A stretch of 64,000 bases of DNA from Chitinophagaceae bacterium (GCA_016720745.1 JADKKA010000019.1:823529-887528); one strand, 5' to 3'; counted from the stretch's first letter, positions 51,630 through 60,305 are shown. A program made the numbers and translations. Notes: generated by a model from the sequence alone, not told the origin.

Positions 51630-53669
51630 TTACCGAGTAACACCATTTAATAAATTAACTTTTACTATTTCACCATCTTTAATGAATTTAGTAATAAGTA
51701 CTTTGTCTCCTTCTGATATGGTCACTTTCTTTTTTCCGTCTTCTCGCTCAATAACAATATCAAGATCATGGTCAAATGCGCGGATATGCCGGAGACTCAT
51801 ACGGGACCAGGAAGAGGGGAGACGTGGTGTAAAACTAAAATTGTTCAATCCTGTAGGCCTGATGCCAAACAATCCTTCTGTAAAGATTCTGCAATACAAT
51901 CCGCTTTCCGCTGAAAGATGGCGTTGGTTTCCTTCAGGATAAGCTTCTACAGGATAAGGAACATGGTCGCCCAGTAGACGGCGGTTGGAATAGTAATGCA
52001 AAAAATTCAACGCTTTATCTGTTTCACCACTTGCCAATACACCTCTTAAAGCATATAAGGTTGATCTGTCCCAAAATGTTTTATCTCCTGCAAGACTGGC
52101 GAGCCCATCCTGAGTCCATAATTCCGGCGAGAACAAGGCAGCGATGGTTCCTGCTTTACGTTCGTAAATACCCATCGTAAGCGGGATACAAATCCATGCT
52201 CTCAGGGTATCGTTTTCTTTGTAATATTTATAAGTATCAAATCCTCCTATTTTGGAACCAAAGTATTTTTCAATCGCTGATTTCAATTTTACAGCTTGCT
52301 CCTTATAAAGCGTAAGTTGCATTTTCCCTTTCCCTAAATCTTCTCCAAGGTAAATAGCAGAAATCAATGCATCGTAGTATAAGGAAGATGTACAGAGATT
52401 GGCATTCCCCGACGGAAAACGCCCTTCTAATTCATCGGAATCGGAGGTTACTACACCTTCCTTATTTAATTTCCGGCGGCAATATTCAAGGCACCATTCA
52501 ATCAATGACCACAATTGTGCTGCCTTTTTTGTATCACCGCTAACAAGCGCATAACGTGCGGCGCCGTATGCAATCATCGCCGCATCTCCACGGTCGCCGG
52601 CTCCATCCCATATATCCGTTCCTTCAGCAATAATAGAGCTTGGAATCGGTTTATAATCGTTGTTTATGAACCTTGCAAAATGAAGATAGGCATTCAATGC
52701 TGCTTTATTTCCATAATCATAACCAAGATAGGGGAAGAAAGGTCCAATGTATTCCGCTTGATCGTTAGCCCAGATAGCGGCATAATATGATTCTCCGCCA
52801 GGCCCATGCATCGGGCCACCTTTGGTTTCGAAAATGCTTTCTGCCGCCCTGATTTTAGCAAAGGCAAATTCTCTGTTCAATACCGTATCCGGTGTTTCTA
52901 ATACAAGATTGTTCCAGACTTCATGAATTAGTTCAAGGCGTTTTGCCTTTTCAGTATTTACGTCCACCGCTGGTACTTGTTCATTTGCTTTAACCCCGGA
53001 ATAAAAAACAGAGAAGCTGATAGAATCATTTGTTTGAAGTTTGTAATTCCCTTCGTTGAATATATCAACATGCAGAGCATAACTGCCTTCTGTTCCTTTA
53101 GCCGGATCGGTAGAATATATATTCTTCGACTTTGGTATTTCTACAAAGCAGCCATTTTTGGATGTATTTTTAATGGTGTAAACTTCGCAGTAACCCGGCA
53201 ATGTTGTTGATGGAAAATACTCACGGGTCAATTCAAGATTATTACCGGCTATACTTTTAACTAATAATGTTCCTTTGATAGTAATTGAAATTACTTTTTC
53301 CGACACTATGGGTTTATAGTTTACAGTTACCAATTCAAATCCGTCCAGTGCGAATTGGCGCGTGAGACTGGCATGCGTATTATTAGGAATAGTTCTTAGC
53401 ATCGGCCACACGAGGCTGCGGGTAGAATGAAAGGAACCATCAGCAGCTACTCCATACCTGAGAACGCAGGAGATTCTTTTGCCACTCATTTCTATATGAT
53501 CGTTATGAGGAATATTGTTATTTATTTCCCAGGAGATGGAACCATCCTGATTCATTTGCCAGCGGCGATAATCCTGCGAAAACAATTTGCTTGTTAAGCA
53601 GCAAAGAATCGTCATGATAAATATTGAAGCCACTTTTTGGTGCAGATGAGATCTGGTCATTACATTCAT
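51630..53669 (-). CDS. Exported six-hairpin glycosidase-like protein (large cassette gene)
   Basis: A 679-residue protein with a signal peptide (VASIFIMTILCCLTSKLF). An N-terminal beta-sandwich (about residues 30-240) precedes an (alpha/alpha)6 barrel with MHGPGGESYYAAIWANDQAEY, IAEGTDIWDGAGDRGDAAM and TSDSDELEGRFPSGNANLC. A small beta domain closes it (LNNFSFTPRLPSSWSRMSL). This layout is that of GH78/GH-M-like glycosidases; acidic residues in the barrel (WANDQAE, DELEGR) may be catalytic. The specific glycan is unknown. At about 2 kb it is far longer than neighbouring cassette genes. Confidence 0.8.
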   Translation of the reverse strand: MNVMTRSHLHQKVASIFIMTILCCLTSKLFSQDYRRWQMNQDGSISWEINNNIPHNDHIEMSGKRISCVLRYGVAADGSFHSTRSLVWPMLRTIPNNTHASLTRQFALDGFELVTVNYKPIVSEKVISITIKGTLLVKSIAGNNLELTREYFPSTTLPGYCEVYTIKNTSKNGCFVEIPKSKNIYSTDPAKGTEGSYALHVDIFNEGNYKLQTNDSISFSVFYSGVKANEQVPAVDVNTEKAKRLELIHEVWNNLVLETPDTVLNREFAFAKIRAAESIFETKGGPMHGPGGESYYAAIWANDQAEYIGPFFPYLGYDYGNKAALNAYLHFARFINNDYKPIPSSIIAEGTDIWDGAGDRGDAAMIAYGAARYALVSGDTKKAAQLWSLIEWCLEYCRRKLNKEGVVTSDSDELEGRFPSGNANLCTSSLYYDALISAIYLGEDLGKGKMQLTLYKEQAVKLKSAIEKYFGSKIGGFDTYKYYKENDTLRAWICIPLTMGIYERKAGTIAALFSPELWTQDGLASLAGDKTFWDRSTLYALRGVLASGETDKALNFLHYYSNRRLLGDHVPYPVEAYPEGNQRHLSAESGLYCRIFTEGLFGIRPTGLNNFSFTPRLPSSWSRMSLRHIRAFDHDLDIVIEREDGKKKVTISEGDKVLITKFIKDGEIVKVNLLNGVTR

Positions 53670-53721
53670 TTTAGTATACTATTACCTGTTAAGCTATTCA
53701 TTCAAATAGGCTCATGCCTTT

Positions 53722-53962
53722 TTAGGTGAAAAGAATGTCTTTAAAGCACATTTTCCGAATGACCTCTGCCGAAATTTGTATGGCGTTGAACATGGTCTCG
53801 TCAGTTCCCATATATGTGATTAACAGCATTATACTGGATGCGGCTCTCGTAACCACAGCCTGGGTACATGAGGCCATTGGGGAGAAGTTTATTGACCTTG
53901 TAAAAATGATAATCGTCTTCGTCTATCAGTTCTTCAAGCAGAAAGTCAATCATAGGGAGCAT
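53722..53962 (-). pseudogene. Small frameshifted cassette ORF
   Basis: Two overlapping minus frames look like one small protein. The first (MLPMIDFLLEELIDEDDYHF, 53 codons) ends at 53801. Another frame continues as MGTDETMFNAIQISAEVIRK and CFKDILFT, ending at 53722. A shift near 53810 joins them into about 80 residues. No family is recognised. It lies inside the glycosidase cassette, upstream of that gene. A plus-strand ORF over the same bases looks like its shadow. Confidence 0.4.
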
Positions 53963-54047
53963 TTGTTCACCCAAATTTAGTGGTTTGTTCCGTTTTCACT
54001 ATAAATCGATATGAACAGAAAATGAATCAATTTCCCGATAATATTTC

Positions 54048-54239
54048 CGCTAACGGGAAGGGCTTATTGCTGTGCTGGTATTTTAGAATGGGGAGACTGG
54101 AACCGCCGCTGAGTTGAAAATTGAATTTAAAAACAAAAAGGTGAACAATGAACATCGGGCCCGGACTGCTGATCATTTGCGAATAAAAAGATGAAAATTC
54201 ATTCGTCGCTGCGCCATATTGCCAAAACGCCTGTTGTGC
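54048..54239 (-). repeat. attC site (192 nt)
   Basis: CGCTAAC at the left and GTTGTGC at the right. Inner arms: GGGAAGGGCTTATTGC and GCCATATTGCCAAAACGCC, with GGAACCGCCGCTGAG shared with site 60106-60300. The left box matches the GTTGACA end at 51569 if transitions (G-T pairs) are allowed, so 51570-54054 behaves as one cassette. The site belongs to the serine hydrolase on its right. Confidence 0.82.
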
Positions 54240-54259
54240 GTTTGTGCTACTTTTTATTG

Positions 54260-55378
54260 CTACTTATTCTTTGCCGATAATTCCGAATTATTGGCAGCAA
54301 TCAATTTAGTTAGAATCGTCAAATAGTTTGATGTATATCTTTCGTATGCAGCTTTTGTTTTGTGTGCAATTACTAAATCCAATGCAGGTAAAACGGTTAT
54401 GTATTGTCCAAAGTTGCCTTGTGCTGTATATGCTCCTTCATATGCTCCTTTGTTCTCAGGAGCATCCCAAACCCACCATAAATAGCCATATCCAAAATAT
54501 CTCATATAGGCTCCGTCTTTATAATAGGGAGATTTGAACATTTTCATTTCCTTAGTAGATGTAAAAGAAGTGGTTATCGTATTAACCCAATTTTCAGTGG
54601 TAATTTGTTTGTCTTTCCATCGCCCGTTCCGCAACATCAGGTATCCTATCCTTGCCATGTCTCTTGTGGAAAACCACATTGGGTAGGCAGGATACATTGA
54701 CTTGATCGTATCTGCGTCTTTATGCTGAATATTTTTATCCCAATCCTCCATGTTCAAAGGTCGGGCAAGCATGGAATCAACGGCGTCATAAATGCCAACG
54801 CCACTTAGTTTTTCAAACAAGTAGCCCGCCAGATTAAAATCCCAATTATTATAAAGAAAAAAACTGCCAGGTTGAACGCTTCCTCTTTTAGGTGCAAAGG
54901 CATATTCGTCGCCCGAATAACTGGGCTCATGATATACACCTGACCTTGCTGTGAGTAAATTTCGAATAGTAGCTTTTTTCTCAATGGGTAATAAACCGTT
55001 TATATCTTCAATATTTAATTGTTCAAGCGTGCTGTTTAAATTGATTTTACCATTTTCTACAAAAGGTCCGTATAAAATTGACAGAACACTTTTTCGGCAG
55101 GAAGCTATATAGCTTAATTCTTTTAAGTCGCCATACGAAAATATTGCCTTGCCATGTTGTATCACCATCATACCCGTCGTATTCGCACTGTCAATAATAA
55201 ATTGTTTTAAGCTTTTCAGTTTAGCCGTGTCCCAACCCTGTGCAGACGGGTCTTTTACAGATTCCCAACTATTGCCGGGAAACACAAAATCCTCTTTTTG
55301 GTCAGAAGGATATGTTTGGGTATAAGAGAATGTGCTATAGGAAATCAGAGCTGCGAACACAAATATTTTCTTTGACAT
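54260..55378 (-). CDS. Serine hydrolase, beta-lactamase-like, exported (cassette gene)
   Basis: A 372-residue protein: signal sequence (KIFVFAALISYSTFSYTQ), nucleophile motif SCRK (Ser93, Lys96 in YIASCRKSVLS), and Tyr-x-Asn as YNNWDFNLAGY. The C-terminal part WVWDAPENKGAYEGAYTAQGNFGQYI has the third-motif region. The pattern is of EstB/penicillin-binding-protein-like esterases rather than a proven beta-lactamase. Its stop is 20 nt from the attC on the left. Confidence 0.87.
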   Translation of the reverse strand: MSKKIFVFAALISYSTFSYTQTYPSDQKEDFVFPGNSWESVKDPSAQGWDTAKLKSLKQFIIDSANTTGMMVIQHGKAIFSYGDLKELSYIASCRKSVLSILYGPFVENGKINLNSTLEQLNIEDINGLLPIEKKATIRNLLTARSGVYHEPSYSGDEYAFAPKRGSVQPGSFFLYNNWDFNLAGYLFEKLSGVGIYDAVDSMLARPLNMEDWDKNIQHKDADTIKSMYPAYPMWFSTRDMARIGYLMLRNGRWKDKQITTENWVNTITTSFTSTKEMKMFKSPYYKDGAYMRYFGYGYLWWVWDAPENKGAYEGAYTAQGNFGQYITVLPALDLVIAHKTKAAYERYTSNYLTILTKLIAANNSELSAKNK

Positions 55379-55419
55379 AATTTAAGAATTGTTAGTTTTT
55401 GAAGTGTCTCGCTGCATAA

Positions 55420-55600
55420 TACACTATGAACATGGCTTTGTGCAAGTAGGGTTTTGTTGCTGTGTCTGCCCGAAACAGAAGCCTGTTTTAGTTGTTTATG
55501 TTGAAGTTAAGCAAAAATGACGTTTAGAATACCGCCACCGCCGCTGAAGGAAAACTTTCTGTTAGTGGCAGTTGAAAATATGTGAATGATATAATTTATT
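55420..55600. repeat. Decayed attC-like site
   Basis: TATGTTGAAGTTAAGCAAAAA matches site 51363-51575 and ACCGCCGCTGAAGG matches site 54048-54239, in the right order. End boxes are not clear (a GTTAGTG lies at 55561). The rest of the 300-nt spacer has no gene. Confidence 0.5.
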
Positions 55601-55683
55601 TCTCGAAATATGTACAGCTTAAGTCAATAAAGTTCGCAAATTTTGTAATGTAAAATAATCCCATAAATAATAATTTCAAGATA

Positions 55684-56052
55684 ATGGATACAAAAGAACT
55701 CGAAAAATTGCCAAGTAAAGATGGCGAAATTGAGAAAGGTGCAGCTCATATTATCGTTGAACTAATAGAATATGAGCATAATGCAATTGTAAGCAAATCA
55801 ATAATGAAAAAAGCGACAGGATCCATAAATGCTTTGTCATTTGCAGATGGGGAAGGACTTAATGAAAAAACATCTCCATTCGACACGTATGCGCAAATAA
55901 TTGACGGCAGTGCAATCATTGAGATTGACGGAAAAGCTTCTACGCTTAAAACTGGAGATGGAATACTTATACCAGCTCATCAGCCAAGCCATATAAAACC
56001 CAATGGCAGGTTCAAATTGATTCTGACTGTTATAAAAAGCGGATATGAATAA
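55684..56052 (+). CDS. Cupin-domain protein, plus-strand paralogue
   Basis: A 122-residue cupin: FDTYAQIIDGSAIIEIDGKA and LKTGDGILIPAHQPSHIKPNG give the two cupin motifs. It parallels the cupin at 48575-48955 residue by residue (IEKGAAHIIVELIEYEHNAI ... LTVIKSGYE) but lies on the opposite strand, against the array direction. The metal and ligand are unknown. Confidence 0.86.
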   Translation: MDTKELEKLPSKDGEIEKGAAHIIVELIEYEHNAIVSKSIMKKATGSINALSFADGEGLNEKTSPFDTYAQIIDGSAIIEIDGKASTLKTGDGILIPAHQPSHIKPNGRFKLILTVIKSGYE

Positions 56053-56109
56053 TGAATTAGTTTAAGGCTGATGTTTGGAACAATTATTTGAAGCTCTTTG
56101 CCCAATTGC

Positions 56110-56240
56110 GACTAACGGTTATCAGCTTGGCGATGTGGCAGATTTTAAGCACATAATTTCAATAGAATTACTGCTGTTGACCTTTCACAAATGTTTCATA
56201 GAAGCACTTCAGGTGCCATATTGCCAAACCGATGTTGGTT
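56110..56240 (-). repeat. attC site (131 nt)
   Basis: GACTAAC at the left and GTTGGTT at the right. Arms AGCTTGGCGATGTGGCAG and GCCATATTGCCAAACCGAT pair as in the longer sites; the central part is short. It belongs to the beta-lactamase gene, whose stop is 8 nt to the right. Confidence 0.82.
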
Positions 56241-56247
56241 ACAGTTT

Positions 56248-57129
56248 TTATTTATTTGTGTAGTAATTCCAGGTTGCTTTAGCAATGTCAGCAATTGTTT
56301 TTTCAGTAACCTCTCGTTCTTCTGTAATATTTTTTAAGTAAACAGAAAGAATAATGTGATTTCCGTTCGGAAGTTTAAAAATTCCCACATCGTTCATCGC
56401 AGCTCTTAAATTATTCTCATTTCTATCCGAAATTCCGGTTCTATGTGCTAATTCTGTTCCTTCAGGAAGGCCGGCTTTCATCCAGGTAATTCCTCTCGAA
56501 CAATCGACCATTATTTGATAGAGATATTTTGTTGTTTTCTTTTTTAGAACTTGCCCTTTATAAAATATTTCAAGTATTTCTGTCGTTGCTAATGGCGTTG
56601 TTGAGTTTATATAAAAACTTTCCCAAGTCTGCATTTCCCGTTCATTTAATTTTATCGTAAAATCTTTTATACCTTGCTTATTAATAAATAGTTGAACAGT
56701 TTCTGTACCACCAATCAACTTTAAAAGAATGTCACAACCATTGTTGTCACTGTGAGAAACTGTATATCTCAGTAATTGGTCTAATGTCAAATACATATTT
56801 CCGTTTGGATATTCGTCTCGTATTGGACTCCAGGTATTTTCGTGTAATTCTTCCTTTTTTATAAAGATTTTCTGTTTTAATGAAAGTTTTCCTTTGTCGA
56901 CCAAGTTTAATGTAGCCAAAGCAATATGAAATTTAAAAATACTCATTAAAGGTGCGTTTAGTGTTCCATTAATGCTCAATGTATCTTTAGTCTCAATGTT
57001 TTTTATAGATATTCCTATTGTTGCGTTTTTTGTCGCAATGATATTTTCTAATTCTTGTCGAAGTTCAGTCTGCCCAAAGATTTTTAAGGAAACTAAGAAG
57101 ATTAAGAAGGTTAAAAGAATTCGTCTCAT
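56248..57129 (-). CDS. Class A beta-lactamase (cassette gene)
   Basis: A 293-residue exported serine beta-lactamase. A signal peptide (ILLTFLIFLVSLKIFGQ) is followed by SIFK (Ser63, Lys66), the SDN loop in VSHSDNNGCD (127-129), the omega-loop Glu163 in NEREM with STTPLATTEIL, and HRTG (229-232) in place of KTG. RAAMNDVGIFKLPNGNHIILSV closes the fold. The pattern is closest to class A2 enzymes of Bacteroidota (CGA/PER-like); Arg in the KTG position is also seen in CARB enzymes. All catalytic residues are present, so activity is likely; the spectrum cannot be told. It occupies its own cassette. Confidence 0.9.
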   Translation of the reverse strand: MRRILLTFLIFLVSLKIFGQTELRQELENIIATKNATIGISIKNIETKDTLSINGTLNAPLMSIFKFHIALATLNLVDKGKLSLKQKIFIKKEELHENTWSPIRDEYPNGNMYLTLDQLLRYTVSHSDNNGCDILLKLIGGTETVQLFINKQGIKDFTIKLNEREMQTWESFYINSTTPLATTEILEIFYKGQVLKKKTTKYLYQIMVDCSRGITWMKAGLPEGTELAHRTGISDRNENNLRAAMNDVGIFKLPNGNHIILSVYLKNITEEREVTEKTIADIAKATWNYYTNK

Positions 57130-57194
57130 TTATATTATTAAATTAATTAATGTTAATGTTTGGCTTGTAATTAGGGTCGGTTCGGCAAAATTGC

Positions 57195-57387
57195 CGCCAA
57201 CGAGCAGGGCTTTATGCAGGTTCGGAATTAGTATTCCGTCTGCCGATAACCGCTGCTGATTGAAAATATGCTGATGAAGTTAAGTACAAAAGCTGATAGA
57301 TATTGGTCTGCTGGAACTGAAGTTGGGATTTGCAAAGAGCTGATTTAACAAGGTTTAGCCCAACTTGCATAAAACCCAATGTTGGCG
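57195..57387 (-). repeat. attC site (193 nt)
   Basis: CGCCAAC and GTTGGCG bound the site. AACGAGCAGGGCTTTATGC faces GCATAAAACCCAATGTT. GCCGATAACCGCTGCTGATTG is a variant inner phrase shared with 51363-51575. It belongs to the gene at 57392-57919. Confidence 0.88.
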
Positions 57388-57391
57388 GTAG

Positions 57392-57919
57392 TTAAATATT
57401 TTCAAGTTCTTTTCTGTTTTCTTCAATTACGTCCACTAAAACATTTTGTACGGTTTCCTTTTGAGCAGGCAATAATTCTTTTAACCATTCTTGTCCCGCA
57501 TTCGGTGGTAGTCCTCCATAAGGTTCTACATTGTCCGCTAAAATTCGTCTGTCTATAAATTGTCCAACTGTAAACCAATCAATGTCGTCACCTAAAGAAT
57601 ATACGATTGACAACAATCCTCTTCGTATTAAAGTCTCGGTCAAGTTGGGTCGGAAATGACATAGAACTGAAATCGTCACCCATTCAAGTTCCGCTGCTGC
57701 AAATGTGTTTGTTCGAATGTTGTCGGAAAATTTATAGTAAGCATCCAGAATTTCAGCATCTGTCAATCCGGTATCTTTTTCAAAAAGTCTTTTATAAATG
57801 GTTTCAAGAAAATTAAATCGTTTGTCACCAATTATGCTGTCAAAGCGAAGTCGGTTTTTGTCCAATAGTTTGTCGGCATGATTGTCTTTGAAGAATATGT
57901 CCTTGATTGCTTTTAGCAT
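57392..57919 (-). CDS. Hypothetical protein (cassette gene)
   Basis: A 175-residue soluble, helical, acidic protein (DKLLDKNRLRFDSIIGDKRF, AAAELEWVTISVLCHFRPNL, DDIDWFTVGQFIDRRIL). No family recognised. The gene fills its cassette: the stop is 5 nt from the left box and the ATG about 25 nt from the right box. Cassette ends TTGGCGGTAGTTAA and TTAATTACCGCCAA match. Confidence 0.8.
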   Translation of the reverse strand: MLKAIKDIFFKDNHADKLLDKNRLRFDSIIGDKRFNFLETIYKRLFEKDTGLTDAEILDAYYKFSDNIRTNTFAAAELEWVTISVLCHFRPNLTETLIRRGLLSIVYSLGDDIDWFTVGQFIDRRILADNVEPYGGLPPNAGQEWLKELLPAQKETVQNVLVDVIEENRKELENI

Positions 57920-57941
57920 TTTAGTGTATCCGATTAATTAC

Positions 57942-58137
57942 CGCCAACGAGCAGGGCTTGGCGAAGTGGCGGTATTAGTATTCCGTCTGCCCGGCGCCTT
58001 GGCTCCTGAGTATGTTTAACGCTGAATTTACGAGTTTTTCTGTTTGGTAACGTGGTCGCTACTGGCTGAAGCTGATCAGGGAACAACTGATCAGAATATA
58101 TTCGGAAGCCGCCATTTTGCCAAACCCAATGTTGCCT
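57942..58137 (-). repeat. attC site (196 nt, main type)
   Basis: CGCCAAC and GTTGCCT boxes. Inside are the main-type phrases GAGCAGGGCTTGGCGAAGTG, CTGCCCGGCGCCTTGGCTCC and GCCGCCATTTTGCCAAACCC. It is nearly identical to the sites at 58744, 61645, 62466 and 63177. It belongs to the lipoprotein gene on its right. Confidence 0.92.
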
Positions 58138-58155
58138 GCAGTTAAAGTCTTGCGA

Positions 58156-58728
58156 TTAGAACAGAAATGCAATGTCACCCGTTCCCACCTCAGCTACTTT
58201 CCACTTTTTTATTATAACTCCTAGACTACTTTTAATGTTCCATGTACAGTCAAAATAAATCCCAAATGTTCCTTCTTCGCAGTTCTTTTTGTCAGCGATA
58301 TAAACTGATAGTGGTTTTATAAAATATTTCAAATTCGTAGCATTTGTTGGTATCGGCAAATTTTCTTCAATTTGTTGCTTTGTCAACTGATTGCCATAAC
58401 TCCAACCTCGATAGTAGTCCGGATATGATTTTTTATAATACTCGAAAACTTGTTGAAGAATTTCAGGTATTAAATAGTCTTGTTTAGAAATAAAGCCTTC
58501 ATAATTTTTCTTTTGGCAGTTGTTTATTGCGCCTACAGTATTATTAAAAATTACATCAACTGTGGTGTCAAACGAATTGAACCTACATGTTAAAGTATAT
58601 TCATTGTCTGTTGTGTCGGTAATTTTCTTTATCGGAATTATGGAATTGTCAGTTGAAGTCTTGTTTTTGTTGTCAAGATTACAACCAAAGAGAAATGTCA
58701 AAAAGATTATTGTTAGGAGTTTAAGCAT
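58156..58728 (-). CDS. Hypothetical lipoprotein (cassette gene)
   Basis: A 190-residue predicted lipoprotein: MLKLLTIIFLTFLFGCNL gives a lipobox Cys near residue 16. The body has conserved-looking aromatic and Cys residues (CRFNSFDTTVDVIFNNTVG, YYRGWSYGNQLTKQQIEE). The frame is open back through the attC, which adds 63 codons translated from repeat sequence. The ATG at 58728, inside the cassette, is the proper start. No family recognised. Confidence 0.78.
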   Translation of the reverse strand: MLKLLTIIFLTFLFGCNLDNKNKTSTDNSIIPIKKITDTTDNEYTLTCRFNSFDTTVDVIFNNTVGAINNCQKKNYEGFISKQDYLIPEILQQVFEYYKKSYPDYYRGWSYGNQLTKQQIEENLPIPTNATNLKYFIKPLSVYIADKKNCEEGTFGIYFDCTWNIKSSLGVIIKKWKVAEVGTGDIAFLF

Positions 58729-58743
58729 CTTTGAATTAATTGC

Positions 58744-58939
58744 AGGCAACGAGCAGGGCATGGCGAAGTGGTGGTTATTGCATTCCGTCTGCCCGGCGCC
58801 TTGGCTCCTTAGTGTGTTTAATGCTGAATTTACGAATATTTCTGTTTGGTAACGTGATCGCTTCTGGCTGAAGCTGATCACGGAACTACAGATCAGGATA
58901 TATTCGGAAGCCACCATTTTGCCAAACCCAATGTTGTAT
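58744..58939 (-). repeat. attC site (196 nt, main type)
   Basis: AGGCAAC and GTTGTAT boxes around the main-type body, with small changes (CATGGCGAAGTGGTGG for CTTGGCGAAGTGGCGG). It belongs to the gene at 58961-59440. Confidence 0.92.
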
Positions 58940-58960
58940 GCCGTTATTTTGTCGCCTGGC

Positions 58961-59440
58961 TTAGTGTGTGTCTATGATTTTTAATTTCGTGTACTTAAAT
59001 ACTCTTGCAGGCTTCGGATCTCCTTTCGTCGGTTTGTAGTTTTTGGGGTACCCCTCCTTGTCGTAAAATTGCCCTGTCAACGTGAGTTGAGGTAAGTTTG
59101 TGCCATCAAATAGTGTATCGGCATTAGCAATACTTTCATTTCCTCTCTCTAAATAGAAATATTGTCTTTTGTATAATGTGTCATTCATATGGTTTGTTTC
59201 AAACCATTGAGGGCAAGTACACCCGATTGCTGCATAAGAAACATTAATTGTAATTATCTTTCCAGTTAGGTCGCCTTTGTTGACTTTAAATCTTGTCGAG
59301 TCGAACTCGAACCTTACATCGTTGTTTAGGTTGTCAGCTTTCTGAATTTTTGCCTTTTTGGTATCGGTCGCTGGTTTGTCTGCCTGATGCCCGCAGGATA
59401 TTGTCAATGTTAGTAAATATAATGCTGTCAGTCTAAGCAT
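58961..59440 (-). CDS. Hypothetical lipoprotein (cassette gene)
   Basis: A 159-residue lipoprotein: LRLTALYLLTLTISCGHQ has the lipobox Cys near residue 16. A Lys/Asp-rich linker is followed by a beta-rich domain with ITINVSYAAIGCTCPQWFET, where the CTCPQW cluster is notable (possible metal or disulfide site). An 8-codon upstream extension comes from the cassette end. No family recognised. Confidence 0.78.
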   Translation of the reverse strand: MLRLTALYLLTLTISCGHQADKPATDTKKAKIQKADNLNNDVRFEFDSTRFKVNKGDLTGKIITINVSYAAIGCTCPQWFETNHMNDTLYKRQYFYLERGNESIANADTLFDGTNLPQLTLTGQFYDKEGYPKNYKPTKGDPKPARVFKYTKLKIIDTH

Positions 59441-59462
59441 ATTGATGGTCGTACAAAATGGC

Positions 59463-59661
59463 ACACAACGAGCGGGGCTTGGCGCTGTGGCGGTATTCTG
59501 TGATCCGTCAGCCCGGTGCTACCACCCCCGATCAAGTATAAGGTTACAAATTTAGCGGTTGTTCATTAGAATTGCGGATGGCCAGTGACTGAAGCTGAGT
59601 AGCGAACGGGACGATCAGTCTATGTTCGGAAGCCGCCATATCGCCAAACCCAATGTTGTGT
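59463..59661 (-). repeat. attC site (199 nt)
   Basis: ACACAAC and GTTGTGT boxes. Arms GAGCGGGGCTTGGCGCTGTG and CGCCATATCGCCAAACCCAA. The central loop differs from the main type (CGGTGCTACCACCCCCG). It belongs to the gene at 59724-60071. Confidence 0.9.
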
Positions 59662-59723
59662 GCCGTTGCATCTTAAGCGAAATTTCTATTTTTTACTGAA
59701 AATGACAACGTAACTTATATTGT

Positions 59724-60071
59724 TTATTTAACGATCTCAATAATAGGGGATTCTATAAATTTATATGGCCCTTGTCGACCTTGCGGTATTGGCATACCTG
59801 GTTTCCTTTCTAGTGAAGAATAAATAACGCTTACATATCCGGTAATTCTGATTTTTTTCCCATCCAAACGCTTCGCCCTGTCGTAGTCAATATTTACTAC
59901 ATACCCTTTTAAAACTGCAGCATCGTCTTTGTCAAGTGTGCTGAGATGGAATCTGACAGTAAATTTGACCAATTTTAAGGAGTCAGGATTTGATATATCC
60001 TTAGTGTCAATATTCTGTGTTAATCCAGAAATATTTATTACAAGACTTATGCACAATATAAATAATCTCAA
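59724..60071 (-). CDS. Small exported protein (cassette gene)
   Basis: A 115-residue protein with a signal peptide (LFILCISLVINISGLTQ) and a beta-rich remainder (LKLVKFTVRFHLSTLDKDDA, KIRITGYVSVIYSSLERKPG). No family recognised; the size and exported nature match neighbouring cassette proteins. Cassette ends GTTGTGTGCC and GGCACACAAC match exactly. Confidence 0.75.
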   Translation of the reverse strand: MRLFILCISLVINISGLTQNIDTKDISNPDSLKLVKFTVRFHLSTLDKDDAAVLKGYVVNIDYDRAKRLDGKKIRITGYVSVIYSSLERKPGMPIPQGRQGPYKFIESPIIEIVK

Positions 60072-60105
60072 AATGCCGGGTAATTATTTTGCGACTTAAA
60101 ATGGC

Positions 60106-60300
60106 ACACAACGTCCAGGGCTTGCTGCTGTGCTGGAATTTATAACGTCCAGACCGGAACTGAAGCCCAATAGAATTACCGATGATGAAGTTAAGAACAA
60201 AAGCTCAATAGAATTCGGTCAACCCGAACCGCTGCTGATAGCGAACAAAAAGCTGAGGATTTATTCGTCTGCCAGCATAGCAGCAAATCCAATGTTGTAT
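60106..60300 (-). repeat. attC site (195 nt)
   Basis: ACACAAC and GTTGTAT boxes; arms GTCCAGGGCTTGCTGCTGTG and CAGCATAGCAGCAAATCC, an altered but still complementary stem. It belongs to the gene at 60306-60539, whose stop is 5 nt away. Confidence 0.88.
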
Positions 60301-60305
60301 GCCGT

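Noticed and set aside
53726..53980. 84-codon plus-strand ORF
   Set aside because: The minus strand reads as a more natural protein here, and the plus translation lacks recognisable features.
58729..58917. N-terminal extension of the lipoprotein ORF through an attC site
   Set aside because: The extra 63 codons are translated from repeat sequence and also appear in an ORF at 62499-62747. A lipoprotein signal begins at the internal ATG inside the cassette.
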